Assembly: GCA_019119815.1 (NCBI GenBank)
Contig: DWWH01000050.1
Span: 57,063 to 121,062 of the forward strand
Direction of reading: 5' to 3'
DNA from: Candidatus Eisenbergiella intestinipullorum
GTDB lineage: Bacteria > Bacillota > Clostridia > Lachnospirales > Lachnospiraceae
Length of the DNA: 64,000 bases
The position numbers were made by a program, and so were the translations under genes. The notes under the pieces are model-generated. The model did no database searches and was not told where the DNA came from. It worked only from the letters and a program-made list of their open reading frames with translations. Positions 1 to 7,668 of the stretch are shown in pieces (the first letter of the stretch is position 1; the number at the start of each line of letters is the position of its first letter).

Positions 1-535
1 TTCCATAAACCGGTCTGAACGCATCCGGTCCGCCTTTTGCCTCTTTCCGGATCCGGTCCGCCAGCGCGGCCACATCCACCGCGCCGGAAAGGGAAGCTGC
101 CGCCCGGAACCGCTCCGGGAAGGCCAGCGCCAGCTTCAGCGCTCCATATCCGCCCATGGACAGCCCTGCGGCAAACGTCTTTTCCGGATCATCCGTCATA
201 TTCGGGAAAAGATCCCTGCATATCCCGGGAAGCTCTTCTGAAATATAGGTCCAGTAGCGGAAACCAATCTCCATATCCGAATAAAAGCTCAAATGCGCCG
301 CCGGCATGATCACGATGATGCCCTTATCGCTGGCATACCGCTCCACGCTGGTTCTTCTGGCCCATACCGTATGGTCGCCGTTATAGCCGTGAAGCAGGTA
401 CAGCACAGGATAAGGCGGCGTAAAATGTCCGCCGTTCACCGGATTTATGATATTGATGTTCTGCGGAAGGATGACATTGAGATTCACGCTCATATGAAGC
501 ACTTCCGAAAAACAGTCCACTGTCAGAAAAGCCAT
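1..535 (-). CDS. Putative esterase (alpha/beta hydrolase), C-terminus cut by window edge
   Basis: Serine hydrolase of the esterase D / S-formylglutathione hydrolase / EstA type, expected to cleave small acyl or feruloyl-type esters. The 178 visible residues contain the segment LYLLHGYNGD (residues 45-54) and the nucleophile elbow GLSMGGYG (124-131, Ser126). The catalytic Asp and His would lie in the missing part. There is no signal peptide, so it should be cytoplasmic. The start is the ATG at 535 behind GGAGGAGA. It is the last visible gene downstream of the ugp-type operon, 80 bp after the GDPD gene, with a GC-rich hairpin in the gap; it may be co-transcribed. The family is clear; the substrate is not. 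Confidence 0.8.
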   Translation of the reverse strand, partial: MAFLTVDCFSEVLHMSVNLNVILPQNINIINPVNGGHFTPPYPVLYLLHGYNGDHTVWARRTSVERYASDKGIIVIMPAAHLSFYSDMEIGFRYWTYISEELPGICRDLFPNMTDDPEKTFAAGLSMGGYGALKLALAFPERFRAAASLSGAVDVAALADRIRKEAKGGPDAFRPVYG

Positions 536-559
536 ATTTCTTCTCCTCCATTCAGCCTG

Positions 560-593
560 CGGCGGCCCGGGAATCCATGCTCCCGGGCCGCCG
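560..593. other. 13-bp perfect inverted repeat between GDPD and esterase genes
   Basis: The arms at 560-572 and 581-593 pair perfectly over 13 bp with an 8-nt loop. In the minus (gene) direction no T-tract follows. On the plus strand it is followed by a T-rich run (595-605), so it has terminator form only for antisense transcription. It could instead stabilise or process the polycistronic transcript. Confidence 0.5.
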
Positions 594-615
594 GTTTCTT
601 TTTCCATTGCCTGTT

Positions 616-1452
616 TCAGACTGCCTGTGCGGCCAGATCGGGCCGGTTGGTGATGATGCCGTCGCAGCCCGCTTCGGCCAGCGCGCGCATTTCCTCCGGC
701 CTGTCGCAGGTATAAGGATTCACACCGATTCCCCTCTCATGCATCTTCTGCACCAGTTCCGGATTTTCCAGCACACTGTGATAATCGGGATGCAGATAAT
801 CCGGCCTGTAGGGCAGGCTGTCCACCAGCTCAATGAGCGTATGCCTCTCTCCTGCCTTCTCCAGTACCGCTCTCCAGTCCGAAACCGGATATTTTGCTGC
901 AAACACCGCAGAAAATTCTCTCAGAAGTCCCTGCATTTTTTCCTGAAAGGTCAGAAGCCCCACTCTGCAGGAGCCGTCTCTTTTCTTCAGCTCCCCCAGC
1001 AGTCCGGCATCGAAGGAGGAGTAGATGATTCGGTCCTCCATTTTGCTTTTTCTCACAGTCTCCAGCGTCTTTTCCACAAAATATTCCCGCCTGTCCAGAG
1101 GGGCTTTCAGTTCCAGGTTGATGATTTCCATGTCCTTCAGGATGGGAAGAAGCTCTGAAAGCGTCAGAATCCGCTCTCCCGCAAACTCCTCTCCCCTGTG
1201 CAGCCCGAAGTCATACTGCTTCAGCTCCTGGGTTTTCATCAGAGCAATCGCGCCTCTGCCGTTTGAGGTATCGTCGATATAGTAATTATGATGAATTACG
1301 ATTTCCCCGTCGGCTGTCAGCTGCAGGTCCGTTTCAATTCCATCCGCCTTCAGCTCATACGCCTTCAGAAAGGCGGCCCTGGTGTTCTCGGGGGCATGGA
1401 AAGATGCCCCCCTGTGCGCCATAATCCTTATGTTATTCATTGAGCAGTTCAT
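616..1452 (-). CDS. ugpQ: Glycerophosphodiester phosphodiesterase (GDPD family)
   Basis: Hydrolyses glycerophosphodiesters (deacylated phospholipids) to sn-glycerol-3-phosphate and an alcohol; cytoplasmic, 278 residues, normal for UgpQ-type enzymes. The N-terminal MAHRGASFHAPENT carries the HRG and the ENT glutamate; GIETDLQLTADGEIVIHH carries the E-x-D metal ligands and second catalytic His; INLELK and GCDGIITNRPD complete the TIM-barrel signature. The start at 1452 has GGAGG nine bases upstream and overlaps the end of the binding-protein gene by 20 bp; an internal ATG at 1440 is the alternative. Its place directly behind an ABC binding protein, two permeases and a UgpC-like ATPase matches the ugp operon, where imported diesters are cleaved by UgpQ. 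Confidence 0.92.
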   Translation of the reverse strand: MNCSMNNIRIMAHRGASFHAPENTRAAFLKAYELKADGIETDLQLTADGEIVIHHNYYIDDTSNGRGAIALMKTQELKQYDFGLHRGEEFAGERILTLSELLPILKDMEIINLELKAPLDRREYFVEKTLETVRKSKMEDRIIYSSFDAGLLGELKKRDGSCRVGLLTFQEKMQGLLREFSAVFAAKYPVSDWRAVLEKAGERHTLIELVDSLPYRPDYLHPDYHSVLENPELVQKMHERGIGVNPYTCDRPEEMRALAEAGCDGIITNRPDLAAQAV

Positions 1453-2788
1453 TTCCCTTCGCCTCCAGCTCTGCCAGCGTGGTATCCACGTCCGCGTCGT
1501 TTACCATGATTTCCGCCATCGCGTCCGTCAGCTCCTCCTGGAATTCCACGTATCCGGGGTTATTGGGTCGGCCGGAAGAAATCGCAAGCTGATCCAGGGC
1601 CACCTTGTACTGCGGATACTGTTCGTACCATTCCACCATCTTTTCATCCTCTACCGCGCTCTTTCTGGTGGCAAGGTATCCGGTTACGATGCTGGCTTCC
1701 ACCGTCTCATCAACGGAGGTCATGAATTTGATGTACTCCCAGGCCGCGTTCTGCTCCTCCTCGGAAAGGCCGCTCAGCATGGCGATGTTGCATCCGCCCG
1801 TAGTCACGCCGAACTGGGTTCCCTTGGGAATGAAAGCGGTCTGCAGGCCAAATCCCAGCTCATCCGCCACAGAAAGCATCTGGCTCAGCCCGCCCGTGGA
1901 CTGGAAGAAGAATGCCGCATCCTGGTTCATCAGATCGGCGCTCATCTTATCCGCCTCCGCATAAGGGTACAGATGCGCAAGCCCTCTGTCGCGCAGATCC
2001 TTGAAATAATTGATGACGGTTCTGTCCACCTCATTGTCCACCGTGCACTGCGTTTCATCCTCATTTACGGTAAACCCGCCCCAGGTCAGCATGAACGCTT
2101 CATGGAACCAGTAATTGACCGGCATGGAAATTCCGTATTTTCCGGTGGCCTCGTTCACCTTTTCACTCGCCTCGGCCACATCGTCCCAGGTCTCAATCTC
2201 CTCCGGATTCACTCCGGCTTCCTCCAGAAGGGAGGTGTTCATATAAAGGATGGAAGTGGAACGAAGGAACGGAAGGGCATAGCAGGAATCGTCGATGTAG
2301 CAGTTGTACAGCAGTCCGTCATGAAAATCGCTCATATCCATGCCGTCCGCCTCGATCCTGTCATCCAGGCTCTGAATCATTCCGCCCTCCGCGAACAGAC
2401 CGACTGAACCGATTTCCAGAACGGTCAGCTGGGGAGCCGTTCCTGCAATATAAGCCGCCTGCAGCTTCTGGTGCAGGTCCGTATATTCACCCTGATATTC
2501 CGCCGTCACATGGATGCCCTTTTCCGCTCCCACCGTGCTGTTGAACCGTTCCGTCGCCTCATTGATATAGGTTTCCACCGTGTCGGAATTGGCATACCAG
2601 AAGGTCAGTTCAATGGGGGAGCTTCCATCCGCGGAGGCGCTCTCCTGCGCCGTACTCTCCTGCGAAGCCGTTCCGGAAGAAGCGGCCTGAGAGGAACCCT
2701 GTGTGCCCGTCGCGCCGCAGCCGATTGCGGAAACAGACATGGCCGCAGCCGCCAGTAATGCCATCATTTTATGGATCTGTCTTTTCAT
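1433..2788 (-). CDS. ugpB: ABC transporter substrate-binding lipoprotein, UgpB-like
   Basis: Extracellular solute-binding protein (family 1 type), 451 residues, tethered as a lipoprotein: MKRQIHKMMALLAAAAMSV leads to a lipobox ending in SAIGC (Cys about 24), followed by an Ala/Ser/Glu/Thr linker to about residue 55. The mature part opens with IELTFWYAN and includes QAAYIAGTAPQLTVLEIG, close in layout to the FWHS... and AFRTGNAPAILQVYEVG segments of UgpB. The start ATG is behind AGGAGAG. It lies between the UgpE-like permease and the GDPD, so glycerol-3-phosphate or glycerophosphodiesters are the likely ligands; a sugar ligand cannot be excluded because the family is broad. Confidence 0.85.
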   Translation of the reverse strand: MKRQIHKMMALLAAAAMSVSAIGCGATGTQGSSQAASSGTASQESTAQESASADGSSPIELTFWYANSDTVETYINEATERFNSTVGAEKGIHVTAEYQGEYTDLHQKLQAAYIAGTAPQLTVLEIGSVGLFAEGGMIQSLDDRIEADGMDMSDFHDGLLYNCYIDDSCYALPFLRSTSILYMNTSLLEEAGVNPEEIETWDDVAEASEKVNEATGKYGISMPVNYWFHEAFMLTWGGFTVNEDETQCTVDNEVDRTVINYFKDLRDRGLAHLYPYAEADKMSADLMNQDAAFFFQSTGGLSQMLSVADELGFGLQTAFIPKGTQFGVTTGGCNIAMLSGLSEEEQNAAWEYIKFMTSVDETVEASIVTGYLATRKSAVEDEKMVEWYEQYPQYKVALDQLAISSGRPNNPGYVEFQEELTDAMAEIMVNDADVDTTLAELEAKGNELLNE

Positions 2789-2867
2789 CTTCTCTCCTGT
2801 CCGCGCGTTTCGCGCTTTCTTTTTTCTTTCACTGTTAACTGCTCAGCCATTCCGGGCCTGATCTGAC

Positions 2868-3689
2868 TCATTTTACGCCCGTATAGGCAAATGCCTTCAG
2901 AATCTGCTTCTGCGCCAGGACAAAGGCCAGCAGAATGGGAACCAGCATGATCAGGTTGCCCGCCATGACGATATGATTCGCAACCCCTCCGTCCACATCC
3001 CGGAGCGCCGTAATTCCCACGGGAAGCGTACGGACCGCATCGCTGGTCGTCAGCACCTTCGCCCAGAAATAATCGTTCCAGGTACCGATAAAGGTCAGAA
3101 GGGCCAGCGTAGCGACCGTGCTGCGGGACATGGGAAGCATGATCCGGAACATGATTTTCAGCTCTCTCGCCCTGTCCATGCGCGCCGCTTCGATCAGCTC
3201 CTTCGGGATCTGCATGAAGTTCTGACGCAGCATAAAAATACCGAAGGCGCTGGCTGCCTGCGGAAGGATCAGCGACCAGTAGGTGTTGATCAGCCCCAGC
3301 CTGCTCAGGATCAGAAAGACCGGAAGAAATACCAGCTGCGCCGGTATCATGGTAGTGGCGAGAACCGTTCCGAAAAGCACGCCCTTTCCCCTGAAATCAT
3401 ATCTTGCAAAAGCGTACGCGGCCGGAACCACCGTCACCAGCTGCAGCACCAGCACTCCCAGGGTGACGATCACGCTGTTTTTAAAATAATGTAAAAATTC
3501 AATGGATTCAAAGGCCGTAACAAAATTGATAAACTGCGGGTTGGACACCCAGAAAACCGGCGGCGACTGCAGCGTCTGCCCAAGGGTCTTGATCGACGTC
3601 AGCGCCATCCAGTAGAAGGGGATGAAAAAGATCAGGAACAGAACCGCGTTCAGGAACCATCTCCCCGTTTTTTTAACTGCCTGTTTCAT
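2868..3689 (-). CDS. ugpE: ABC transporter permease, UgpE/MalG type
   Basis: Inner-membrane permease of a carbohydrate-type ABC importer, 273 residues with about six hydrophobic segments beginning at FLNAVLFLIFFIPFYWMAL. The EAA-loop motif for contact with the ATPase is visible in EAARMDRARELKIMFRIMLP, and the C-terminus ends FAYTGVK as is common in MalG-like subunits. I chose the ATG at 3689 because GGAGG lies five bases upstream; an ATG four codons earlier is itself part of that ribosome-binding site. It is separated from the UgpB-like gene by 79 bp and forms the channel with the UgpA-like partner. Confidence 0.88.
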   Translation of the reverse strand: MKQAVKKTGRWFLNAVLFLIFFIPFYWMALTSIKTLGQTLQSPPVFWVSNPQFINFVTAFESIEFLHYFKNSVIVTLGVLVLQLVTVVPAAYAFARYDFRGKGVLFGTVLATTMIPAQLVFLPVFLILSRLGLINTYWSLILPQAASAFGIFMLRQNFMQIPKELIEAARMDRARELKIMFRIMLPMSRSTVATLALLTFIGTWNDYFWAKVLTTSDAVRTLPVGITALRDVDGGVANHIVMAGNLIMLVPILLAFVLAQKQILKAFAYTGVK

Positions 3690-3740
3690 TTCTGCCTCCA
3701 TTTTCCCGTCGTGTCTGCGCGCCTTCCGGCGCGGACGGAT

Positions 3741-4763
3741 TTATTGATAGTGCACCTTTTTCTGCAGCACCGCGAAATAGATCAGCGTCATGAGGCCCAC
3801 GATCAGCATCAGAACCACTCCCATCGCGGACGCATATCCCGTATTGTAATAAACGAATCCCTGCTGATACAGTTCATAAACCAGCGTATTGGTGGAATCC
3901 GCAGGTCCGCCGGCCGTCATAAGGGAAACGCACTCAAAGGTCTTGAAGGAGCCGATGATCCCCGTCAGCACCAGGAAAAACAGCGTTGGTGAAAGCATGG
4001 GAAGCGTAATTTTGAAAAAGACTGCCGCAGGCTTCGCCCGATCCAGCGCCGCCGCTTCATACAGATAACCGGGAATCCCCTGCAGCGCCGCAACGAAGAT
4101 CAGCACATAATATCCCAGGCTTTTCCATACGTTTACAATTACCAGCGACAGCATGGCCACCTTCGGATCACCCAGCCAGTTTACCGGATCTGCGCCGAAC
4201 AGGCTCAGCACAAAATTGAACAGTCCCCGATCCTCATCCATCATCCACATCCAGATAAAGGAAATGGAAACCAGAGAAACGATATTCGGCAGGAACATCA
4301 CGTTCTGCAGAATCCTGTTGATTCTGGTATTCTTTTTCAGATACAGGGCGATCGCCAGGCTGAGAACGATGGATGTCGGCACCAGCATCAGCATGAAACG
4401 GAAGGTATTCCCAAGCACCTTCCAGAAGTCCCGGTCCGTAAACATGTCCACATAATTTTCCAGGCCGATGAACTTCATGTCCGCAATCATGTTCCAGTCA
4501 AAAAAGCTGACATACAGCATGTAAAAGACCGGATAAATCACAAAGACCGTAAAAATAACCATCGCCGGAAGGATCATCAGATAGGGCAGGCACCTGCGGC
4601 GGAAAAGGCTTCCCGTTTTTCTTTTTCCCAAAGCCGCGTTCTTTTTCCAGGAAAGGGCTCCCGCTCTTATGTCCGGCGTTTTTACCAGATTTCCAGCTGC
4701 ATTCATTCCATACCTCTTTTCTGCCGCCGCGGGCGGCATTTCTGCTTCGGACGGCCGTTTCAT
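3741..4763 (-). CDS. ugpA: ABC transporter permease, UgpA/MalF type
   Basis: Partner permease of the importer, 340 residues. The N-terminal 55 residues are hydrophilic and basic (cytoplasmic), followed by the first membrane span around LPYLMILPAMVIFTVFVIYP and about five more. The EAA-loop is EAAALDRAKPAAVFFKITLP. The start at 4763 has only a weak Shine-Dalgarno (GGCTGGA) and lies nine bases after the ATPase stop, suggesting translational coupling; internal ATGs at codons 9 and 20 are possible, and the long N-terminal tail would suit a later start. It heterodimerises with the following permease. Confidence 0.87.
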   Translation of the reverse strand: MKRPSEAEMPPAAAEKRYGMNAAGNLVKTPDIRAGALSWKKNAALGKRKTGSLFRRRCLPYLMILPAMVIFTVFVIYPVFYMLYVSFFDWNMIADMKFIGLENYVDMFTDRDFWKVLGNTFRFMLMLVPTSIVLSLAIALYLKKNTRINRILQNVMFLPNIVSLVSISFIWMWMMDEDRGLFNFVLSLFGADPVNWLGDPKVAMLSLVIVNVWKSLGYYVLIFVAALQGIPGYLYEAAALDRAKPAAVFFKITLPMLSPTLFFLVLTGIIGSFKTFECVSLMTAGGPADSTNTLVYELYQQGFVYYNTGYASAMGVVLMLIVGLMTLIYFAVLQKKVHYQ

Positions 4764-4772
4764 TCCAGCCGC

Positions 4773-5795
4773 TTATGCCCGGAGCCGTTCTTCCTTTTTG
4801 TCAAAAAAGCAGATGCTGTTTCTGGGAACCCAGACTCTGATATGCCCCTGATGATGAGCGTCCGTATGATAATCCCTCGCCTGAATGCAGCCCTGCGGCG
4901 TATCCAGCTTATAAAGGATTTCCGCCCCCAGCATCTCGCGGGTGAGCACATTTCCCTCCAGCATAATGCTGTCCGGCGTTTCGCCGAATTCCACATGCTC
5001 CGGCCGGAAGCCCGCCCATACCGCCTGCTCCGGGAATTTCCAGGAAGCGGGGCAGCAGCCCGTCTCCAGCACATTCATCGGCGGGGTTCCGATGAACTTT
5101 GCCGTAAACACATTTTCCGGATCCCTGTAGATTTCCTCCGGACTTCCCTGCTGCATGATTTTTCCCTCATGCATCAGTACGATATGGCTTCCCATGGACA
5201 TGGCCTCCGCCTGGTCATGAGTCACATACACAAACGTGGTTCCCAGCTTCTGGTGCAGCTCGATCAGCTCCGTACGAAGCTGTGCCCGCAGTCTCGCGTC
5301 CAGATTGGAAAGCGGCTCGTCCATGAGAAATACCTGAGGATTCTTCACCAGCGCCCTCGCCAGCGCTACTCTTTGACGCTGTCCGCCGGAAAGCGCGTTG
5401 GGCTTCCGTTTCATATATCCGTTCAGCCCCGTAATCTCCCCGATCTCCTGAATCCTTCTGTTTCTCTCCGCTTTCGGAACTCCGGCGTTTTTCAGACCGA
5501 ATTCGATGTTTCCTCTCACCGTCATCGTGGGATAGATCGCATAATTCTGAAAAACCATGGCGATATCCCTTTCCCCCGGAGGAACATCCTTCATATCCTC
5601 TCCGTTAATGCTCAGCGTTCCGCCGCTCACTTCCTCCAGCCCTGCGATCATCCGCAGGGTGGTGGACTTTCCGCAGCCGGACGGCCCGAGCAGTATGGTA
5701 AAACTCCCTTCTCTGATATCCAGGTTCAGATCCTCAATGACCTGAACGCCCCTGTCATAGCATTTGTCAACGTGTTCCAGACTGATCTTATTCAC
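4773..5795 (-). CDS. ugpC: ABC transporter ATP-binding protein, UgpC/MsmK/MalK type
   Basis: ATPase that energises the ugp-type importer, 340 residues. Seen in order: Walker A GPSGCGKST, Q-loop MVFQNYAIYP, signature ALSGGQRQRVALARALVK, Walker B VFLMDEPLSNLD, H-loop YVTHDQAEAMSM, then a C-terminal OB-fold region with FRPEHVEF as in MalK-family regulators. The start is taken as the GTG at 5795 with AAAGGA six bases upstream; the ORF runs 33 codons further upstream but that stretch is not conserved-looking. First gene of the operon, preceded by an AT-rich regulatory region with phased TTTACA repeats. Such ATPases can be shared among several sugar importers, so it may also serve the sugar ABC system at 36.6-39.9 kb, which has no ATPase gene of its own here. 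Confidence 0.92.
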   Translation of the reverse strand: MNKISLEHVDKCYDRGVQVIEDLNLDIREGSFTILLGPSGCGKSTTLRMIAGLEEVSGGTLSINGEDMKDVPPGERDIAMVFQNYAIYPTMTVRGNIEFGLKNAGVPKAERNRRIQEIGEITGLNGYMKRKPNALSGGQRQRVALARALVKNPQVFLMDEPLSNLDARLRAQLRTELIELHQKLGTTFVYVTHDQAEAMSMGSHIVLMHEGKIMQQGSPEEIYRDPENVFTAKFIGTPPMNVLETGCCPASWKFPEQAVWAGFRPEHVEFGETPDSIMLEGNVLTREMLGAEILYKLDTPQGCIQARDYHTDAHHQGHIRVWVPRNSICFFDKKEERLRA

Positions 5796-5868
5796 ACTGC
5801 ATCCTTTCTTTCCTTCCTCCAATCCACAGGAAGGAGACAAAAACCGCAATCTTTTTACCAACGCTGCC

Positions 5869-5874
5869 ATTTTA
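5869..5874 (-). promoter_or_regulatory. Candidate extended -10 box for the ugp-type operon
   Basis: TAAAAT preceded by TGC (extended -10 form) on the minus strand, 73 bp upstream of the GTG start of the ATPase gene. No good -35 hexamer stands 16-18 bp upstream; instead TTTACA repeats lie from about 32 bp further upstream, which would suit an activator-dependent promoter. Confidence 0.4.
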
Positions 5875-5906
5875 GCATCAGCTTTTTTGTGCATCTATCA
5901 CACTCA

Positions 5907-5983
5907 GGTAAATTTCTGTAAACTGCAGTCAAAGAATGTAAATTTCATTTAAGCTTTTTATGAAAATGCTAAACCTCTGTAAA
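5907..5983 (-). promoter_or_regulatory. Phased TTTACA/TTTACC repeats upstream of ugp operon (Pho-box-like)
   Basis: On the minus strand TTTACC (5907-5912), TTTACA (5917-5922), TTTACA (5937-5942) and TTTACA (5978-5983) are arranged so that the first three start 10 and 20 bp apart, on the same helical face. Gram-positive PhoP sites are direct repeats of TT(A/T/C)ACA with about 5-bp spacers, and ugp genes belong to the Pho regulon in E. coli. Binding by PhoP is an inference. The 331 bp between the ATPase start and the next gene otherwise hold the upstream gene's terminator and the promoter. Confidence 0.45.
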
Positions 5984-5997
5984 TTTTCTTTATTTAC

Positions 5998-6022
5998 AAA
6001 AAAAGCCGGCCTCTGGCCGGTT
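5998..6022 (-). terminator. Rho-independent terminator after the epimerase/reductase gene
   Basis: Minus-strand stem CCGGCC/GGCCGG with a 3-nt loop, immediately followed by a C and seven T. It lies about 105 bp downstream of the stop at 6127 and separates that gene from the ugp-type operon. Confidence 0.85.
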
Positions 6023-6126
6023 TCAACTCCCGAAAAAGAATGTCCGCAGAAAGCCGCATTTCCTCCGCTTCCTTCTGCAGACATCCTTTTTTCTGTTTCC
6101 CTATTGATTTTATGTATTCTCCGGCC

Positions 6127-7011
6127 TCACCCTTCGGCAGCCAGAAATCTCCGCAGTCCCTCCGCGGAATCCGGGAACGCCGTCCTTTCGGATTCCGCGC
6201 TTTCCGCCTGTGCCGTCTTTTCCGGCCACATGGCGAGGTTGCGCAGCCCGCCCTTTCCTTCCTGCGGCTCCGCCAGACCGCCCATGCCGAACTCCTCCAG
6301 CACAGCCCGGACCGTTTCATACATGCTGCCCGAGGAAGGGCTTCCGAAATTATATCTTCCGGCCGGGAACGCCCACGCGTCCTCCATCCGGCGCACCACC
6401 TCTTCCACGTCCGTCACGCCGCGGTAGTCTGTGGTAAGAAAGGTCTGTTTCCTTTTTTCCTGAAGCATGCTCTGAAGCACAGCGGCCAGATTTCCCTTTC
6501 CTCTCTGCCGCTCCGCTTCCGTCAGCTTCCCGTACATCCAGGTCAGCCGGAGAATCACGCTGTCCGGCTGTTCCGCCAGACAGGCCTCCTCCGCCATCAG
6601 CTTATGCTTCCCATATACCGGGAGCGGCCGGCAGATTTCCGTCTCCCGGTGGGGGCGCAGAAATTCCTCTCTGCTCTCCCCTTCCTCCATCTTCCGGAAA
6701 TACACCTGATCCGAACTGCACATGACCATGCGCGCTCCCGCCATTTTGCAGGCCCGGGCCAGGTACCGGGTTCCTTCCACGTTCACCCGCAGGGACAGCT
6801 CCGGATCCCGTTCACAGGCGCCCACATCGGAAATGGCCCCGCAGTGCAGAAGCACCCCGGGTCCGAAATCCTGCACCGCTTTCTTCACGCTCTCCTCCCG
6901 GCTGAAATCCAGCTCTTTATGAGAGGGCGCCCAGACCTCATATTTTTCTCTGTAATATGCGAGCAGGCGGCTTCCCAGAAAACCGCCCGCTCCCGTCAGC
7001 ATGATACGCAT
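6127..7011 (-). CDS. NAD(P)-dependent epimerase / dTDP-4-dehydrorhamnose-reductase-like protein
   Basis: Short-chain-dehydrogenase-type sugar nucleotide enzyme of the extended/RmlD type, 294 residues. The N-terminal MRIMLTGAGGFLGSRLL is the GxxGxxG dinucleotide-binding motif; GVLLHCGAISDVGACERDP is typical of RmlD-like reductases; the Y-x3-K catalytic pair is visible in LPVYGKHKLMAEE. The start at 7011 has GGAGG with good spacing; an ORF extension of 15 codons upstream is ignored. No rhamnose or nucleotide-sugar genes are adjacent, so the substrate is unknown. It is followed by a clear terminator and lies 107 bp after the small gene at 7119-7478. Confidence 0.8.
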   Translation of the reverse strand: MRIMLTGAGGFLGSRLLAYYREKYEVWAPSHKELDFSREESVKKAVQDFGPGVLLHCGAISDVGACERDPELSLRVNVEGTRYLARACKMAGARMVMCSSDQVYFRKMEEGESREEFLRPHRETEICRPLPVYGKHKLMAEEACLAEQPDSVILRLTWMYGKLTEAERQRGKGNLAAVLQSMLQEKRKQTFLTTDYRGVTDVEEVVRRMEDAWAFPAGRYNFGSPSSGSMYETVRAVLEEFGMGGLAEPQEGKGGLRNLAMWPEKTAQAESAESERTAFPDSAEGLRRFLAAEG

Positions 7012-7118
7012 GCCTGCCTCCTTATCCAAATGCCTTTCCCTGCATCCCTGATCCATCCGGCTGCGGATCCGGACCGGACGATCGGACCGGATCCGAATCC
7101 TCCCTGATGCGGCATTTT

Positions 7119-7478
7119 TCAGGCCAGCATCTCATCCTTCTTCGCCAGGATTTTCTCCACTGCCGCACAGGCAGGACAATCGCAGTATGCCGCTCCGGCA
7201 GCCTTGATTTCCTTTCCGTGGGCCGCAACCTCCTTCGCCTTCTCCGCGCCGAAGATCTTCGCTCCCATCTCCGACTCCGCAAGGCTGATCAGATCGTCCA
7301 CGGTAACAATATCCTCTTCCAGCTCGGAGATATATTTCTTCGTCTGCTCCGCTTCGTTTTCCGTTCCCACCGCGTCCAGCCAGGCCTGCGCCGCATCCTT
7401 CGCCTCTTTGCTGCAGCTGAAAGCCTCCATCAGCGCATGCGTTTCCTTAACCACATAGTCCAGAACTTCTTTTTTCAT
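7119..7478 (-). CDS. Small acidic protein of unknown function with C-terminal CDCPAC motif
   Basis: A 119-residue soluble, acidic, probably helical protein starting MKKEVLDYVVKETHALM behind GAAAGGGGG. Most of it looks alpha-helical with many Glu/Lys/Ala. Near the C-terminus AAYCDCPACAAVEKIL places three Cys within six residues, which could bind metal or be redox-active. I recall similar short Lachnospiraceae proteins carrying a molecular chaperone Hsp90 label in databases, but nothing here resembles true Hsp90, so I leave the function open. It follows nadC by about 190 bp, with a palindromic element in between. Confidence 0.7.
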   Translation of the reverse strand: MKKEVLDYVVKETHALMEAFSCSKEAKDAAQAWLDAVGTENEAEQTKKYISELEEDIVTVDDLISLAESEMGAKIFGAEKAKEVAAHGKEIKAAGAAYCDCPACAAVEKILAKKDEMLA

Positions 7479-7612
7479 AGATGATAACCCCCTTTCTTTC
7501 GTCTGTTTTTACACCGTTATGGTGCCGGGCCGGATTGAACCCTGCATGGTTATTGTAACAGGAAGCGGGATGGAAATCCAGTATGAACTCATAACCGGCG
7601 CTTCGATCCTTT

Positions 7613-7662
7613 CCTTCCCCGTTACCGTTCACTGACAGGCCAGCGAACAGTAACCCTTCCCC
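7613..7662. repeat. Palindromic element flanked by 8-bp direct repeats, downstream of nadC
   Basis: Arms 7621-7630 and 7645-7654 form a 10-bp stem (one G-T pair), with a small CTG/CAG pairing inside the loop. The 34-bp palindrome is bracketed on both sides by CCTTCCCC (7613-7620 and 7655-7662), like a target-site duplication. It begins 6 bp after the nadC stop and has no T-tract, so it is not a standard terminator. Confidence 0.45.
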
Positions 7663-7668
7663 GGTTCT

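Noticed and set aside
1391..1412. GGGGGCAT/ATGCCCCC hairpin near the GDPD start
   Set aside because: It lies within codons for the conserved RGASFHAPENT motif, so the symmetry is most likely incidental.
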